Positions 1-11,000 of a stretch of DNA of 64,000 nucleotides are shown here, in pieces. The notes under the pieces are model-generated. The model did no database searches. It was not told where the DNA came from and saw only the letters and a list, made by a program, of their open reading frames with translations. Source of the stretch: Apus apus (lineage: Eukaryota; Chordata; Aves; Apodiformes; Apodidae); contig NC_067291.1 of NCBI RefSeq assembly GCF_020740795.1, positions 12,590,780 through 12,654,779 of the forward strand, in the 5' to 3' direction. A program made the translations under genes and the position numbers. Positions within the stretch are counted from its first letter, which is position 1. Each line of letters opens with the position of its first letter.

Positions 1-185
1 CCAGTTTAAAACCATTAACCCATGTACTATGGGCTAAGTCCCTCCCCAGCTTCCTTGCAGGAAGACTACTATAAGGTCTCCCCAGAGACTTCTCCAGGCT
101 GAACAACCCCAACTTTTTCAGCCTGTCTTTTTAGGAGAGGTTCTCCAGCCCTCTGATGTTCTTTGTGCCCCTCCTCTGGACTCTA
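1..185 (-). repeat. CR1 LINE fragment, antisense to the plus strand
   Basis: The plus strand reads as the reverse complement of the 3' part of an avian CR1 element. It has the recognisable phrases around 'tctccaggctgaacaacccc' (positions 91-110) and 'cctcctctggactct' (near 171-185), preceded by 'aagtccctccccagct' near 37-52. The sense strand is therefore minus, and the element runs off the left edge toward its 3' end. It has many mismatches and indels, so it is old and inactive. It lies upstream of the visible STARD5 exons, probably within a STARD5 intron. Confidence 0.85.
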
Positions 186-850
186 AACTTTGTTTTAACG
201 TTTTCTGCAACACCTCTACGTTTTGCAAAGCTATTGAATAAATGTACCACTCCTGTCTGTGGGAATACTTGTTCTTATGAAACCAAATAGTGCATTTTTT
301 TAGGGGCTGCCACTGTGTGGAAGGATATTTCTTTGGTTTTGCACTTTAATGCTGTTGTTTACCTGTTACAAGTTAGTGCTTTTATTGCCCTGCTGTTCAG
401 CTGTCCCATTTTCCCATGCTGTTCAGGAATGCCTTGCTAGGAATTTATGTACTTGCTAGAGAGCAGCTTCTGAGCAGTCAAGTGGCATAAACCTCTGTGG
501 CAGGGGTTTGTTGGAAGTAACTTGAATGACCTCTCTAGAAAAATAGTGCCTCACACCACATAGGTTAAATGAAACTTCCTCAAAGTGTCTTGATTCTTAG
601 CTCCAGAACTCAGTAACAGTTGCTTCTAAATATAACACTTCCTTGATTTCTCCATTCCATGGCCAGAGTGGTTCCTTTAACAGTCTTTTCCTCACCCCTT
701 GTATAGCACAGCCCCACACTGAAAAGATTATGCTCCATTCTTAAATTTACTCTGATATAGTAAGTTTGCTTCTCAGCTGGTGCTTTGAGTACGAAGGACA
801 CTTCCATCTTCTGTGACAATGACACTTTTCTTGGATGATTTCTCTTACAG
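186..850. other. Presumed STARD5 intron, no coding exon seen
   Basis: This is AT-rich sequence between the CR1 fragment and the first visible STARD5 exon. I looked on the plus strand for the preceding START-domain exon (the part ending just before the A-T-N-V sequence) and did not find it, so it is probably left of the window. A minus-strand reading frame crosses 610-1056, but it overlaps the real STARD5 exon in antisense and is not recognisable. The segment ends in a good polypyrimidine tract and AG acceptor. Confidence 0.6.
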
Positions 851-944
851 CCACCAATGTGGAACACCCACTGTGCCCTCCTCAACCAAATTTCGTGAGA
901 GGTTTTAATTACCCCTGTGGCTGTTTCTGTGTACCTCTTCCAGG
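851..944 (+). CDS. STARD5: STARD5 penultimate coding exon
   Basis: This 94-bp exon is preceded by a tract ending in ctcttacag and followed by GTAAGA. It starts with two bases completing a codon from an unseen upstream exon, encodes 30 full codons, and ends two bases into a Gly codon. It carries the Pro-Cys-Gly-Cys-Phe-Cys cluster characteristic of STARD5. Confidence 0.93.
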
Positions 945-1617
945 GTAAGAAGTGATCTGTTTGAATGTTGTGTATTCTAAAGCACTTCTTACCCAAGGTG
1001 TGGTGTGTTGGTGTCAATGTGGCTGAGCATGATCTGTAGCCTTTTGGCAATAACATGTTTCTCTCTTCTTTTGACTGGTTCTCAATGTGGTTGAGTACCC
1101 TTCCTGTTCTCTTTTTTTGTGCAATGAATTAGTTACAGGACCCATTATCATTGTAGAATTCTTGCTGATCTAGCAGAGATCCAGCAGAACATAGAAGTAT
1201 GGTCCTAATTTTTGGTCAGTGCGTGTCATTACATTGCCATAATTCATGAGCAGAATCAAAAACCCAAATAAGACCTACTTTAACTGTAATGTGACTCGTG
1301 GGGATAGCCACATTCATTCAAATTCAGAATTAACATCTGTTGTTTGTTGGGGTTTTTTTTAAAAGTACTTGGAAATATCTATAATCAGATAATGCATATA
1401 AAAGTCATTGTAAAGTTCTTAATGCTTTTTAACTGCTGGCTATAAAAAACACTTGCCTTGTCTTTACAGGGAACCCAACAGGACTCAGCTCCTCAGTTTC
1501 TTTCAGACTGATCTTGGTGGCTTTCTTCCCCAGACGGTGGTTGATTCCTTCTTTCCAGCTAGCATTGCTGGATTTTACAGCAATCTGGGCAAAGCTGTTA
1601 AGGAATTAAAAGCATGA
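851..1617 (+). CDS. STARD5: STARD5, C-terminal part (two last coding exons)
   Basis: StAR-related lipid transfer protein 5 is a single-domain cytosolic START protein of about 213 residues in mammals. It binds bile acids, with reports of sterol binding. Coding exons here are 851-944 and 1470-1617, giving about 80 C-terminal residues. The first encodes the conserved EHPLCPP segment followed by FVRGFNYPCGCFC and PLPG. The second encodes SFFQTDLGGFLPQ, VVDSFFP and FYSNLGKAVKEL, then TGA at 1615-1617; this is the C-terminal START helix that lids the ligand cavity. Phases agree (GG joined to G). The acceptor at 849-850 and donor at 945-946 are canonical. The N-terminal two thirds lie left of the window. 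The gene converges on IL16, as in human. Identification rests on remembered human sequence, but the match is dense. Confidence 0.93.
1470..1617 (+). CDS. STARD5: STARD5 terminal coding exon
   Basis: The exon follows the acceptor tctttacag. One base completes the split Gly codon; 48 further residues then lead to TGA at 1615-1617. The encoded end (D-L-G-G-F-L-P-Q, then V-V-D-S-F-F-P, then F-Y-S-N-L-G-K-A-V-K) is the amphipathic C-terminal helix region of START domains. Confidence 0.93.
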
Positions 1618-2362
1618 CAAGACCAGTAGCTGACATCACCAGCTGAGGATAGGAAAAAAAAATGGCAGCTTGAGGTTAAAAGTAGGAAGGTGGTCTTACA
1701 GGACTTTACTACCAGCAAAGATATTAAGGAAAGGTGAAAGGGAAACAACGGATTGAGTATATTTTTAAAGCGGTATTTTCTGCCTGTCTCTATTCAAAGC
1801 AATGCACTCTTTTTTAATACAATATCCTTAATTTTCATAATTAGATAAATATCACACTAGAGGGTGGAAGAATCCTGGAGGCAGCACTGCTGCCTGTCTG
1901 CAGGGAGAAGATGCACGTTCTAGGTCTGTTTATGGCCATACTTGGTCAATGTCAGTGAGGAGAAGCATTGCTAAAACCCACTCAGCACTACAGCACTAGC
2001 CAGGTGCAGGCCAGCCCCGTTTGTTCTCTGAAGCTCTCTGCAGACTCCTCTGGAACATTGTTCCTTCTTGAAATGAAGTGGGAGCTCTTTTGCTGCCAGC
2101 ACTCACAGAGCTGCTGAGATGCTTTGGTGGGTCTAAATGGTGAACACCAGAACAAACTGGACAAATCCCACTTGTTTGTTCCATCAGACTTCAGTACTGA
2201 TGGTAAATATGCCTTGAAGTGTTTTTTTCTAAATTAAATCTACCAGTGAAAGTCAATTAATAGGCCTGTGGGTTGGCAATTAGACACTCTTCCTTTCTCC
2301 TCTCTTTACCAAAACCAGTCATTTCCACAATGTTGTGAAACAAACTACACTCGCATAGTGAC

Positions 2363-2368
2363 AATAAA
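2363..2368 (+). terminator. Candidate polyadenylation signal for STARD5
   Basis: AATAAA lies about 0.75 kb downstream of the STARD5 stop and is followed within about 30-60 bases by T-rich sequence. Other plus-strand AATAAA copies occur further right (for example at 2933-2938), so the choice is uncertain. Confidence 0.3.
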
Positions 2369-4590
2369 GAGGATTAAGCACTTTACTTGCCTTTTTTTTT
2401 TAAATGTACTTGAAATTACCATTTTTTAACTGCACTTGAAAGTTTTTCAGTCTCTTCTGGTGAGAGGTTTTAACGGGTAAGTAATCTTTTCTGTAGTTTA
2501 GTCTTGACAGGTCAGGAGGACATTGCATTTTTTTATTTTTTTTTTCCAAGCCTGGTTTGTCTCACATGTCTTGGGAAATCATCTCCTGACCTTGTGTGCA
2601 GTGATGTATCCAGCTTTAGAAAATCTTTGTGGTGCTGGTTACTGCAGGAATGTCAAACATTAGTGTGGATTACATATAATTGCAAAAGGAAAACTAATAA
2701 GATGTTTAAATGCAGGTTATGATTTTAATGCTGTAGTTCAATTATTTAACAAGGTTAATGTGCTCTGCTTTCTGTCCCTGTATTTGTTTTAAATTTAGTA
2801 TAGGACATGGAATTGCACACAAGTTTTTCACTGTAAATCTCACCCTATGGAATAGATTTTTAAAGGAAGAAGGTTTTAATCTAGTCTCCTATGTGTACAA
2901 AGATGTAAAAACTCTGGGATTAAATAAATATTTTCCTGCTACATCTCGCTGTTTTTTCTGGGTTTTCTTTTAAAATGGTTCCTCATGCGTCTGCTTTGCC
3001 ATCAAGGAAACAGAAGAGCCACCTGAACGTCCAGCATGTCTCTGAATTCAAGGTAGTGAGGCAGGGAGAAGGCTTTGGTCGTTTACACTCCCCACTAAGT
3101 GGGAATAAAGGTGTTTTGGTGAGATCACTCACTCTCCCAGCATCTTTGTCCTTAGTTGGTCCTTATTTCCAATTTAGACTGCTGCTTTCTGTGCTTACAG
3201 AGCAACGTATTCACTGAGGAGAGATTTGGGTTCATACACATTTACCTAAATGTACTACATTTGTTAGGCATGAAGTTCAGTATCTTGGCAAGTCTTTGCA
3301 GGATTATGATTAATTTAGTTAGCAAAAAGTTCAAGGAGCAGAGCTTAGGTCACCACTCATTATTCCTGCAAGTAAACCTTTTGCAGACAACGGGGCTTTT
3401 TATTAGCTATTTATTATATTATTATTTTTAATTACTCTCATTAATAAAGATGGCAAGAGAGGCTCTTCCTTGCAGTGACTTAGGAATCCCCTTTCTGAGT
3501 GTTAACACATTCCATCCAAAGTATTTAAAACCCCTTAACATTTGGCCTTCTGCTCTGCAAAGCTGGAGATGGAAATGTTCTGGCAAAGATACTGGCAAAG
3601 ATTACATCCCTTTCTCTGAATTGCTGTTCCTGTGACATTGTGTTAAGTGCATAGATAATAGCTTCTGAACTCCTGCTGTTTATGGTTTTGTGAAAGCAAG
3701 TAACTGAGGAAGGATGCAGCAAATTCCTGGCTATGGGAAAGTGAACAACCAAGAACAATAACCAGTGCAGCCACCTGGCTTTCAACTGGCAAGTCACTAC
3801 TTCCATCCTGATGTTGCATCTCTTCCTTTTGTGAAATAAGTCAGAGAAGACCCAACAACACCATCTTACCACAGAGGATACATGTTGCTGCTGTTAGAAT
3901 TCCATACAGTGCTCAGAGGGCACTGCCAAAATGCCAGTAGCAGCATTTGAAGCATACATTTATCTCCAGGTTATTTAGTGTTTCCAGAATAAACAGTTGG
4001 ATTCAGAACTTCTAATCCCCAGATACTCTCGCTGGTACTTTCTGGTACTAAATTAACAAAAAGGTGTTTCAACATATGTGTGGTTAGAAGCAAGAGCTGG
4101 TTCTAAATGGCCTTGTCACTTTCCTGCTGTGCTCCTTCAAGAGTTCTGGCCGGAGGTAGGTCAGAAAGACCCCTGTTACATTACCCTCAGCTTCCTGCCT
4201 GCCCTTGCAAAACTGTGAGATGCTCCCTCCCCGCGTTTGCCTGTTGGAGGTGAGCTGGCTCTGTTGGCTGTGAGTAAATAAGTTACCCTAGGCAGGTTTT
4301 GACTGTTCTGGGTGTTCTGTGGTTTGAATAGAAAAGCTGGAGTTTTTCAGGGCACGTTATTGTCTTGACTCACAAATTTGCGTCTCCCTTTCTGTGCCCC
4401 ATTCACATTTTCTAAGGGCTTTCATTTGCTGCAGTGTTTAGTTGTTGGTTTGTAGAGATGTTTCTTCCTCCTGGGAAGGCAAGGAAGGAAGCAAGAATTG
4501 TAGAGTAGGATGAAAACTTAACACAGAATGTGCTTCTGATATTTGGTTAAGTTAATGGCTTAAAACAGGAGAGTACTATAGCTGTCACAT

Positions 4591-4596
4591 TTTATT
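4591..4596 (-). terminator. Candidate distal polyadenylation signal for IL16
   Basis: TTTATT on the plus strand is AATAAA on the minus strand, about 265 bases past the IL16 stop. It is an alternative to the more proximal copy at 4698-4703. Confidence 0.3.
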
Positions 4597-4697
4597 ACAA
4601 CCAGTATATTGTTAATAAAGTCATTATTTTATAATTCTACACTTTTTAATATCTGTTTCTGAATGTGGAAATAAGAATCATGCCCATTTTGTGCACA

Positions 4698-4703
4698 TTT
4701 TAT
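4698..4703 (-). terminator. Candidate proximal polyadenylation signal for IL16
   Basis: AATAAA on the minus strand lies about 157 bases downstream of the IL16 stop at 4860-4862. No cleavage site can be proven from sequence alone. Confidence 0.3.
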
Positions 4704-4859
4704 TTTACCCCAGACAGCTTGCTCTGGAACTGGCCATAAGATGTGTACTTTTCATATGTGCTTTCTGAGTATCTTCCTGTGGTACCCAAATGGTTGCAAG
4801 GCATAACATCCTTTTTTCCTTTTTTGTTTGTAATATGGGCAGTAGTCTAATTCCTTCCC

Positions 4860-5053
4860 TTACAAAGTTCCAGATGACTTGGTGGTAATAAAGCTTTTAT
4901 TCTTCCTCTTGATGATAGCTCTGATAGGCCCATCAGGTAACGCCTTGATTATATTCCACGCTTCAAATCGAGTGAGTCCCTGCATGGCACTTGTGTGCAC
5001 TTGTAATAGTTCATCACCAGGCTGAACAGAGCTGCTTTTTTCTAATTCAGTCC
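4860..5053 (-). CDS. IL16: IL16 terminal exon: second half of last PDZ
   Basis: This 194-bp exon encodes the second half of the last PDZ domain: V-Q-P-G-D-E-L-L carboxylate-loop partner strand, [20 protein letters not shown], then a basic tail with KRKN at 4899-4910 and TAA at 4860-4862. The human tail carries RRKS at this place, a motif implicated in CD4 signalling. The tail after it is unlike human. Confidence 0.95.
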
Positions 5054-8000
5054 CTGGAGAAAGAAAATTAATTTCCTTTAATTCTTTTCATGGAAGAGTC
5101 TTCTAACATATCTTTCAGTTTTTAGAGATCACCAGCATGTTTGGTATAAACCACCTCGTCTCTCTTATGCCAACATAATGCTGGCACTGCACAGGGTAAT
5201 GCTGCATTTACAAAAAAATACCGGTTTCATGGATATAAATCAGTTATGAAGGGGACAAGTTTGCATCAGCTAAGAACCTGCCAGGGTTGTATTTAAGTGT
5301 GTTTACCTTTAAATATCCTGTTGATGGTGATGGGTTTATCTCCATGAATAGAACCCTTCCCTCCTTCCAGACTGAATCCTAAACCAGCAGGTGTTTTTTC
5401 TAGCATTACAGTGCAGATTGTATCTTCAGTTGCTGGAAGCAAATGGAAAGTTAGCAGATGGGCACCACGTAGTCTGACAAGCTAAAACATCTGTTACCAA
5501 AAATGAACTTCTGTTTTGTTTGCAAAGACAAGCTAAACTTCCAGTTGAAACATACAACTATAACTTTTAATTCCTCTGTTTGTCATTATAAGGCCCTCTA
5601 GGAACCTGGGAGTGAGAAAGTTGTGTTTGAATTCATGGCAGACTGGAAATACAACAATGAAAGTTGGTGACATTTACTAGTATTAGAAAAATCTGTTCAG
5701 TGAACAAAGTTTAAGGGAAAAGTATTTTACCTGATGTTAGTTATGAAATTGTTGTCATCTACAAAGTTGCTAATATTTATTTGCAATTCATAAATAAATC
5801 TGGACATCTTCAGCTTATTCTTGAGGGGAAAAAAACAAAACAAAACACAAAAATATCTCAAGAATGTGAAAGGTTCTGCAAAATCTGAGCTTGCCTTGTT
5901 TCAGATGTAACCACCGGCTATATCAAACAATAGTACCTTGTTTGTCCAAACCAAATTTTCTTTCACAGAGAAAAAGTCTCGTAAACTAGAATCTAATAAC
6001 ATTAGAATAAAGACCCATTGTTCACTGAGCTGTCATTATACCTTCAATTAGATGCATTACTTCAGTAATATTCTTCATATGTCTACAGAAATTCATACAG
6101 AGGATCACGTTTTTTTTTCAGAGGGCTTCTTTATTTTAGAAATCCATTCATTCTTTCCCTTTCCAGGAAAGTTGTGCCAAATGTCTGTTTCAGAAATGTT
6201 TGATAAACCATGCTGTCTTTAATAATGGTTCTTGGATTTACACAGTCAATGTTGAGCTGCTTTATGAACACCTGGATTTCAGGTGATGAGCAAGCACATA
6301 GTAGATGGGGGCTGCAAGGTAAGGCCACTGAGCTTACTCACCAGATTCCTGTAGGACATCACTTGCTACTGAAGAGACACAAGAACCAGTTGAAACATTG
6401 AGATTTTTTTCTCCATCTTTAGCTTTTCTAGTGACGACAACAGCCTGTCTGGGTTGTCGAGCCTGTCGCATGATTGCTGAGGCATCATTGTGAGTTGCAC
6501 CCTTAAGAGACTTCCCATTAATGGACAGTACTTCATCTCCCTTCTGAATAGTTCCTTCCTGAGATGCTAGTCCATTGGAAAACACTTTGTGAACCTATTG
6601 ACAAGCACATGCACACAAAGAGGAAAAAAGGAGAGATCACTAAATCACTCAGGTAATACTTTTTACAGTGTGCGTTTTCCATTCTTTGACAGGAGCAAGT
6701 GGCTTCTAGCACATTTTGGGGCTGAATAAATTTGTAGAGGAATTATCCTGGGCACAGCCCTCTTCAAGCAGATAGGTGATCTGTTCAGCCCCAGTGTCAG
6801 ATGGCCACAGCCTTGCTGCCCATGGCACATACCTTGCCCATGCTTCTTCCTGACCCTCTTGCTGCTCTGCTAGTGGCAGGAAGAAAGCATGGAGCTAGTC
6901 TCTTGTTTCCAGACCCTTTTCATGTCTATGTGCTCCCCTCATAGATTTTTAGATATTGTAGGTGGTTTTGGAGTATGTTTTAAGAATGATGCTACTTACA
7001 GTTATCACTTTGTTTTCTAGATCAATGCCCCCTGCTAGGCTGAATCCAAGCCCCGTATCTTCTTCTTTATGCAAAATTGTAACATGAATATCATCAAATT
7101 CCTAGACAGAGAAAGAAATTATGTCTCCCAATGGATATGTCAAGATGACTGGGAAATCAGCATGTTTTCTTTTTGTTCGCTGTGCATTTTATAATGATAC
7201 TTGGTGGCATAAGCATAATACTTAGACACGTTGAGTATTTGGGTTTGATCAAATTTGCCTATCAATTACCTATTTGATAAAATGCTGTTCTGTGTCAAAA
7301 ATTGTTCTGCTTTGGTGAACAGATTATCAGTTGGATCTAGACCATAAATTATATTTAAGAGTATAGTTATGTACTGTAGAGAAAAATAAAATAGTGCTGA
7401 ATCATGATAAGCAACTTTTTCATTGAAAAAATGGAAAAATAATTTGGCACACAACTTACAGGGACATAAACGTCAAAGTTTAAAAAATTCCTTCTCAGTC
7501 TTATTTTTATTTTTTGACAATGTTCTTGTGATAGATAGAGTAAGCTGTCTCTGATGGTGTTATCCCAAAGATGAATTTGTATAGAGTAACAACCTAGTTT
7601 CCTAAAGAAACATGGCTTTCTTGAGCACAATTTCACAATCGTGTTCAGTTATGTGAGCAGTTGTAGTTGTATCTTTTGATACTGTGTCTTGTTTCCTTCC
7701 AACATTGAATCCACTGGTCATCTGCAACTAGGCAGAGCTATGTGCTGCTCAGAGATTATCCTTAAAATTCCATGAAAACAGAAGACTTTACATGAGAGAG
7801 GTTGATGTCCTGCTGGGGGCAACGTTGCAAAATAGCCTTTACTGCTAATCAGAAAAAAATATCAACATGGAATATCATCAGGAAACACAAATTGATACAA
7901 AATGTGGCTTTCATAAATTCTGCTTGTCAGTTTGCTTTTTGATTGCAACACGCTAGCAGAGTTTGATGTAGTCAGGAAGAATTAATCTCTGAGGTAAGAA

Positions 8001-11000
8001 TATGTCTACCTGGTATCCTGACAGGCAGGCATAGACATCTTACCCATGCTCCGCTGCCTTTAGTTAAGAGGCAAAACTGTCCCTGCTTAGGCTCACTGGT
8101 GTGTTTGTGCAGTTATGCTGCTTTGCACAGCTTGAAGTGTCTTACAAAGCAAGCACTTGGCTGCCAGCAGAAGCTGAATTGTTTTCAGTGCTCTGGATCT
8201 TACCTCCTTTTTCTCTGAACATGAGCAACCTTCAAAAGTCTTGATAGCTCCAGAACGCACACATTTAACCTTGATTTTTACTTATTCTGAGCTTCATCGC
8301 AATTCCAGATTAGTACAGTTAGACTGAAGATTGCTCAGTGTCCCAAAAATGAGGCATTGGGTATCTCAGACAGGAACAGCCCCCCCCCCCCCCCCAAAAA
8401 AAAAAAAAAAGCCTCAAAATTATCGATGCCTACTTCTGCATACACTGATCTTACCTGCTGAATAACTGTCATTCTAATAATTAAATAAGTTTTACTCTTG
8501 CTTAAATATATTAGAAGACTTCTTTAAGATTTTTTTTTATCAAAAGAGCTAAACAATACTACTGGTACATTTTGAGATGACGGTTATATTTGTTATAATA
8601 TCAAGTTGCAAAGATTAAGCAGGTGCATCCATTCCACAGCTTTCTGAAACTCCCGCACAAAAAGAAAAAGCAGGTTTACCTTTAAGGTTGCTTCATCTAG
8701 TGATCTGACTTCTTCTATAAGCTTTGCTAACTCTTCAGGGGAAAGCAGAGAGATGACAGACTGCCCTGACACAGCGGATGCTTGAGGTGAGCTGTGTTCC
8801 TGTGCCTCTTCCTCTTTCTCATTGTCTGCTAGGCTCGCAGTGTATTCTCTTAGCTCAGAGAGGCTGTCCCATTGTGACAGGAATAAAAAAGAAATTGAAT
8901 TAAGAAAGAACAAACCCACAAAATCATAGCACAGACAATATTGAAGCAGTCTTCTTATTAAATTTGGGTGGTAGCTCCTTTAGTATTATAGATACATGAA
9001 AATGTATAATTAAACATGTTAGTTTCACAGAATTAGGAGCCATCACATTAAAGAGCAAGAATAATCTCTTGGCCCCAGGCAAAACCAGATTGATCTCCTT
9101 TATCATGAACATGCTAGAAATATTCCTTCTTAAGTAGGAGGAAGTGTGAAATAGTCATGTGCTTACATAGTGCAAATTAAAAACCAAGTGTAACGGCCAT
9201 GTAAGTCATTCAAACCTTGTGCTTTAAGTAGTTCATCACTTAGTCTGTGCTTTACTATTGGGTGCTACTACTTTAGAATGTTATTCCATCAGCAGATCAA
9301 CACAGATGCTCACCAATGCAAATCTGAATTTTAAATATATCTTACTTTAGAGAAAAACCAGTATCTTGGTGATGATTCTCACTTGCAGATGAGAAAGAAG
9401 TCCCATCCTCCTCCACAGTGGACTGAGACAATCTGTCTAGAGTTTCCCATTCACTGCTTCCAGAAGAGACTGGAGACTGAGGAAGGCAAAGCAAAGATTT
9501 CATTAAAGCAGATGACACCTGGCTGCTGATGGAATAGATTTTGCTACACTTTTCATCATATGGCTTCATCATCTCACAAGACTGGGTAGCAGTAAGTGGG
9601 AAGCTTCGTGATCTTTGGCTGTGTGCCTTTGCTACTGACACAAGATGGGGAGTTGCAGTGGCTGCTGTAGTTAAGAGACCAGAGGAATTTTCAGTGTTGG
9701 CATTGATGTTTTTCTCTGAGTTAGACAACAGGACCTCCCTGGGAGAGGAAGATCTGCCTAGGCTTTTTGCACCTGTACTCATGTGTGACTTTGACTGTTG
9801 TTGGCTAGTTTCACAATGTTGGAGAAAGGCTTGGTTTGAACAAGCTGGAGCTGCTTCTGACCCTGTTGCAGTAGGAGAGTGTTCTTTCTGGGCTGACGGT
9901 TTCAGGCTAAACCTTCGTTGTATTCTTTCAGGTGACTGTGGAGCACTCAAGGATTCAAATGAGCTTATTCTTTGTTTTATTGATGATCCCCCGGGAGAGA
10001 CACGGGATAAACTGGATTGCAGTTCTTTGCTGGAAATACTCTTAAGGTCAGGAGGGCTTTGATCTGCTGGTGTTTTTAGATCTGAATTTGCTTTCCTCAG
10101 TCCTTTCAGACTTTGGCGAAACCAGGCTGGCTTAGGTGCAACAGGAGGACCCTTTTTCACGCTGTCATTTTCATCCGATTTTAGCACTTTTGAACCAATC
10201 ATTTCTGATTCTGATTTCTTCAGGGCTGTCTCTGAGCTGCTTTGGTTTTGATGCTCTTTATTTGCGCCAATACCAGGTTGCAAATCTAAGTGGACGTTGT
10301 TTCCACTCATGGTAGGATTAAATAAGCTTTTTATGCAGTCAGAAATTTTAACCCAAGGGTCTTCTGTTGTTGTATCAAGGCTATAATCTACATGTGCTTG
10401 TCTTTTAAGTATGGGTCTTCTTACTGATGAAAGTTGATTTCCTGTATGAGAGAAGCACTGATTACAAAAAAGCCTCTTTCTACTTCTCTATCCCTTATCT
10501 ATGCATTGCAATTAATTAATTAGATTTTAATTTCATTCAAGCCTCCTATAGGTACTTTGAAAAGTTTAAACTTTTTTAAACTTTGCAACTCTTGATCTAA
10601 AATTTCCAATTCCTGGCACTGAAAAACAAGGCTCTTACTTACAGCATCCCTTCTCTAAAAGGTCAGCAAATTCTAAAAGTAGCTTGAAATTCTAGGGTGC
10701 TGGAGTCATGACAGAGGCTATAACAGTTAAAATAGAAGGCTAAAATTGCAATGTTGATTGCAGCCTAGTGAAAAAGCTGGTGTTACAGAACATTCATCTA
10801 AAAATAGCTTTTCTTTCCTACCTTCTTTAAAAAGAATCTCCTGTAAAGACCTTTGACTGATGTTTATGCTTCCTTAAATTTACACAGGCATTTCCATTGT
10901 ATTTCTCTAGTAAGTAAAAACTCAATTCTAATGTAGCAGTATTTTTTTACATCACAGGTTGATTAAGCATTTCAATGTTAGATACGGTAGGGTTGAATAG

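Larger units (their letters stand above)
1618..4859. other. Convergent 3' region of STARD5 and IL16
   Basis: About 3.2 kb lie between two stop codons that face each other, so this should contain both 3' UTRs and a short intergenic gap. Several AATAAA hexamers occur on each strand. Plus-strand reading frames of up to about 115 codons here resemble nothing I know, and their composition is that of AT-rich noncoding DNA. No RNA gene or conserved exon was recognised. Confidence 0.6.

Noticed and set aside
610..1056. 148-codon minus-strand frame near the left end
   Set aside because: It overlaps the STARD5 exon 851-944 in antisense and encodes nothing recognisable. STARD5 on the plus strand explains the region.
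9541..10062. 173-codon plus-strand frame
   Set aside because: Antisense shadow of the large IL16 exon 9346-10441, which has strong family support.
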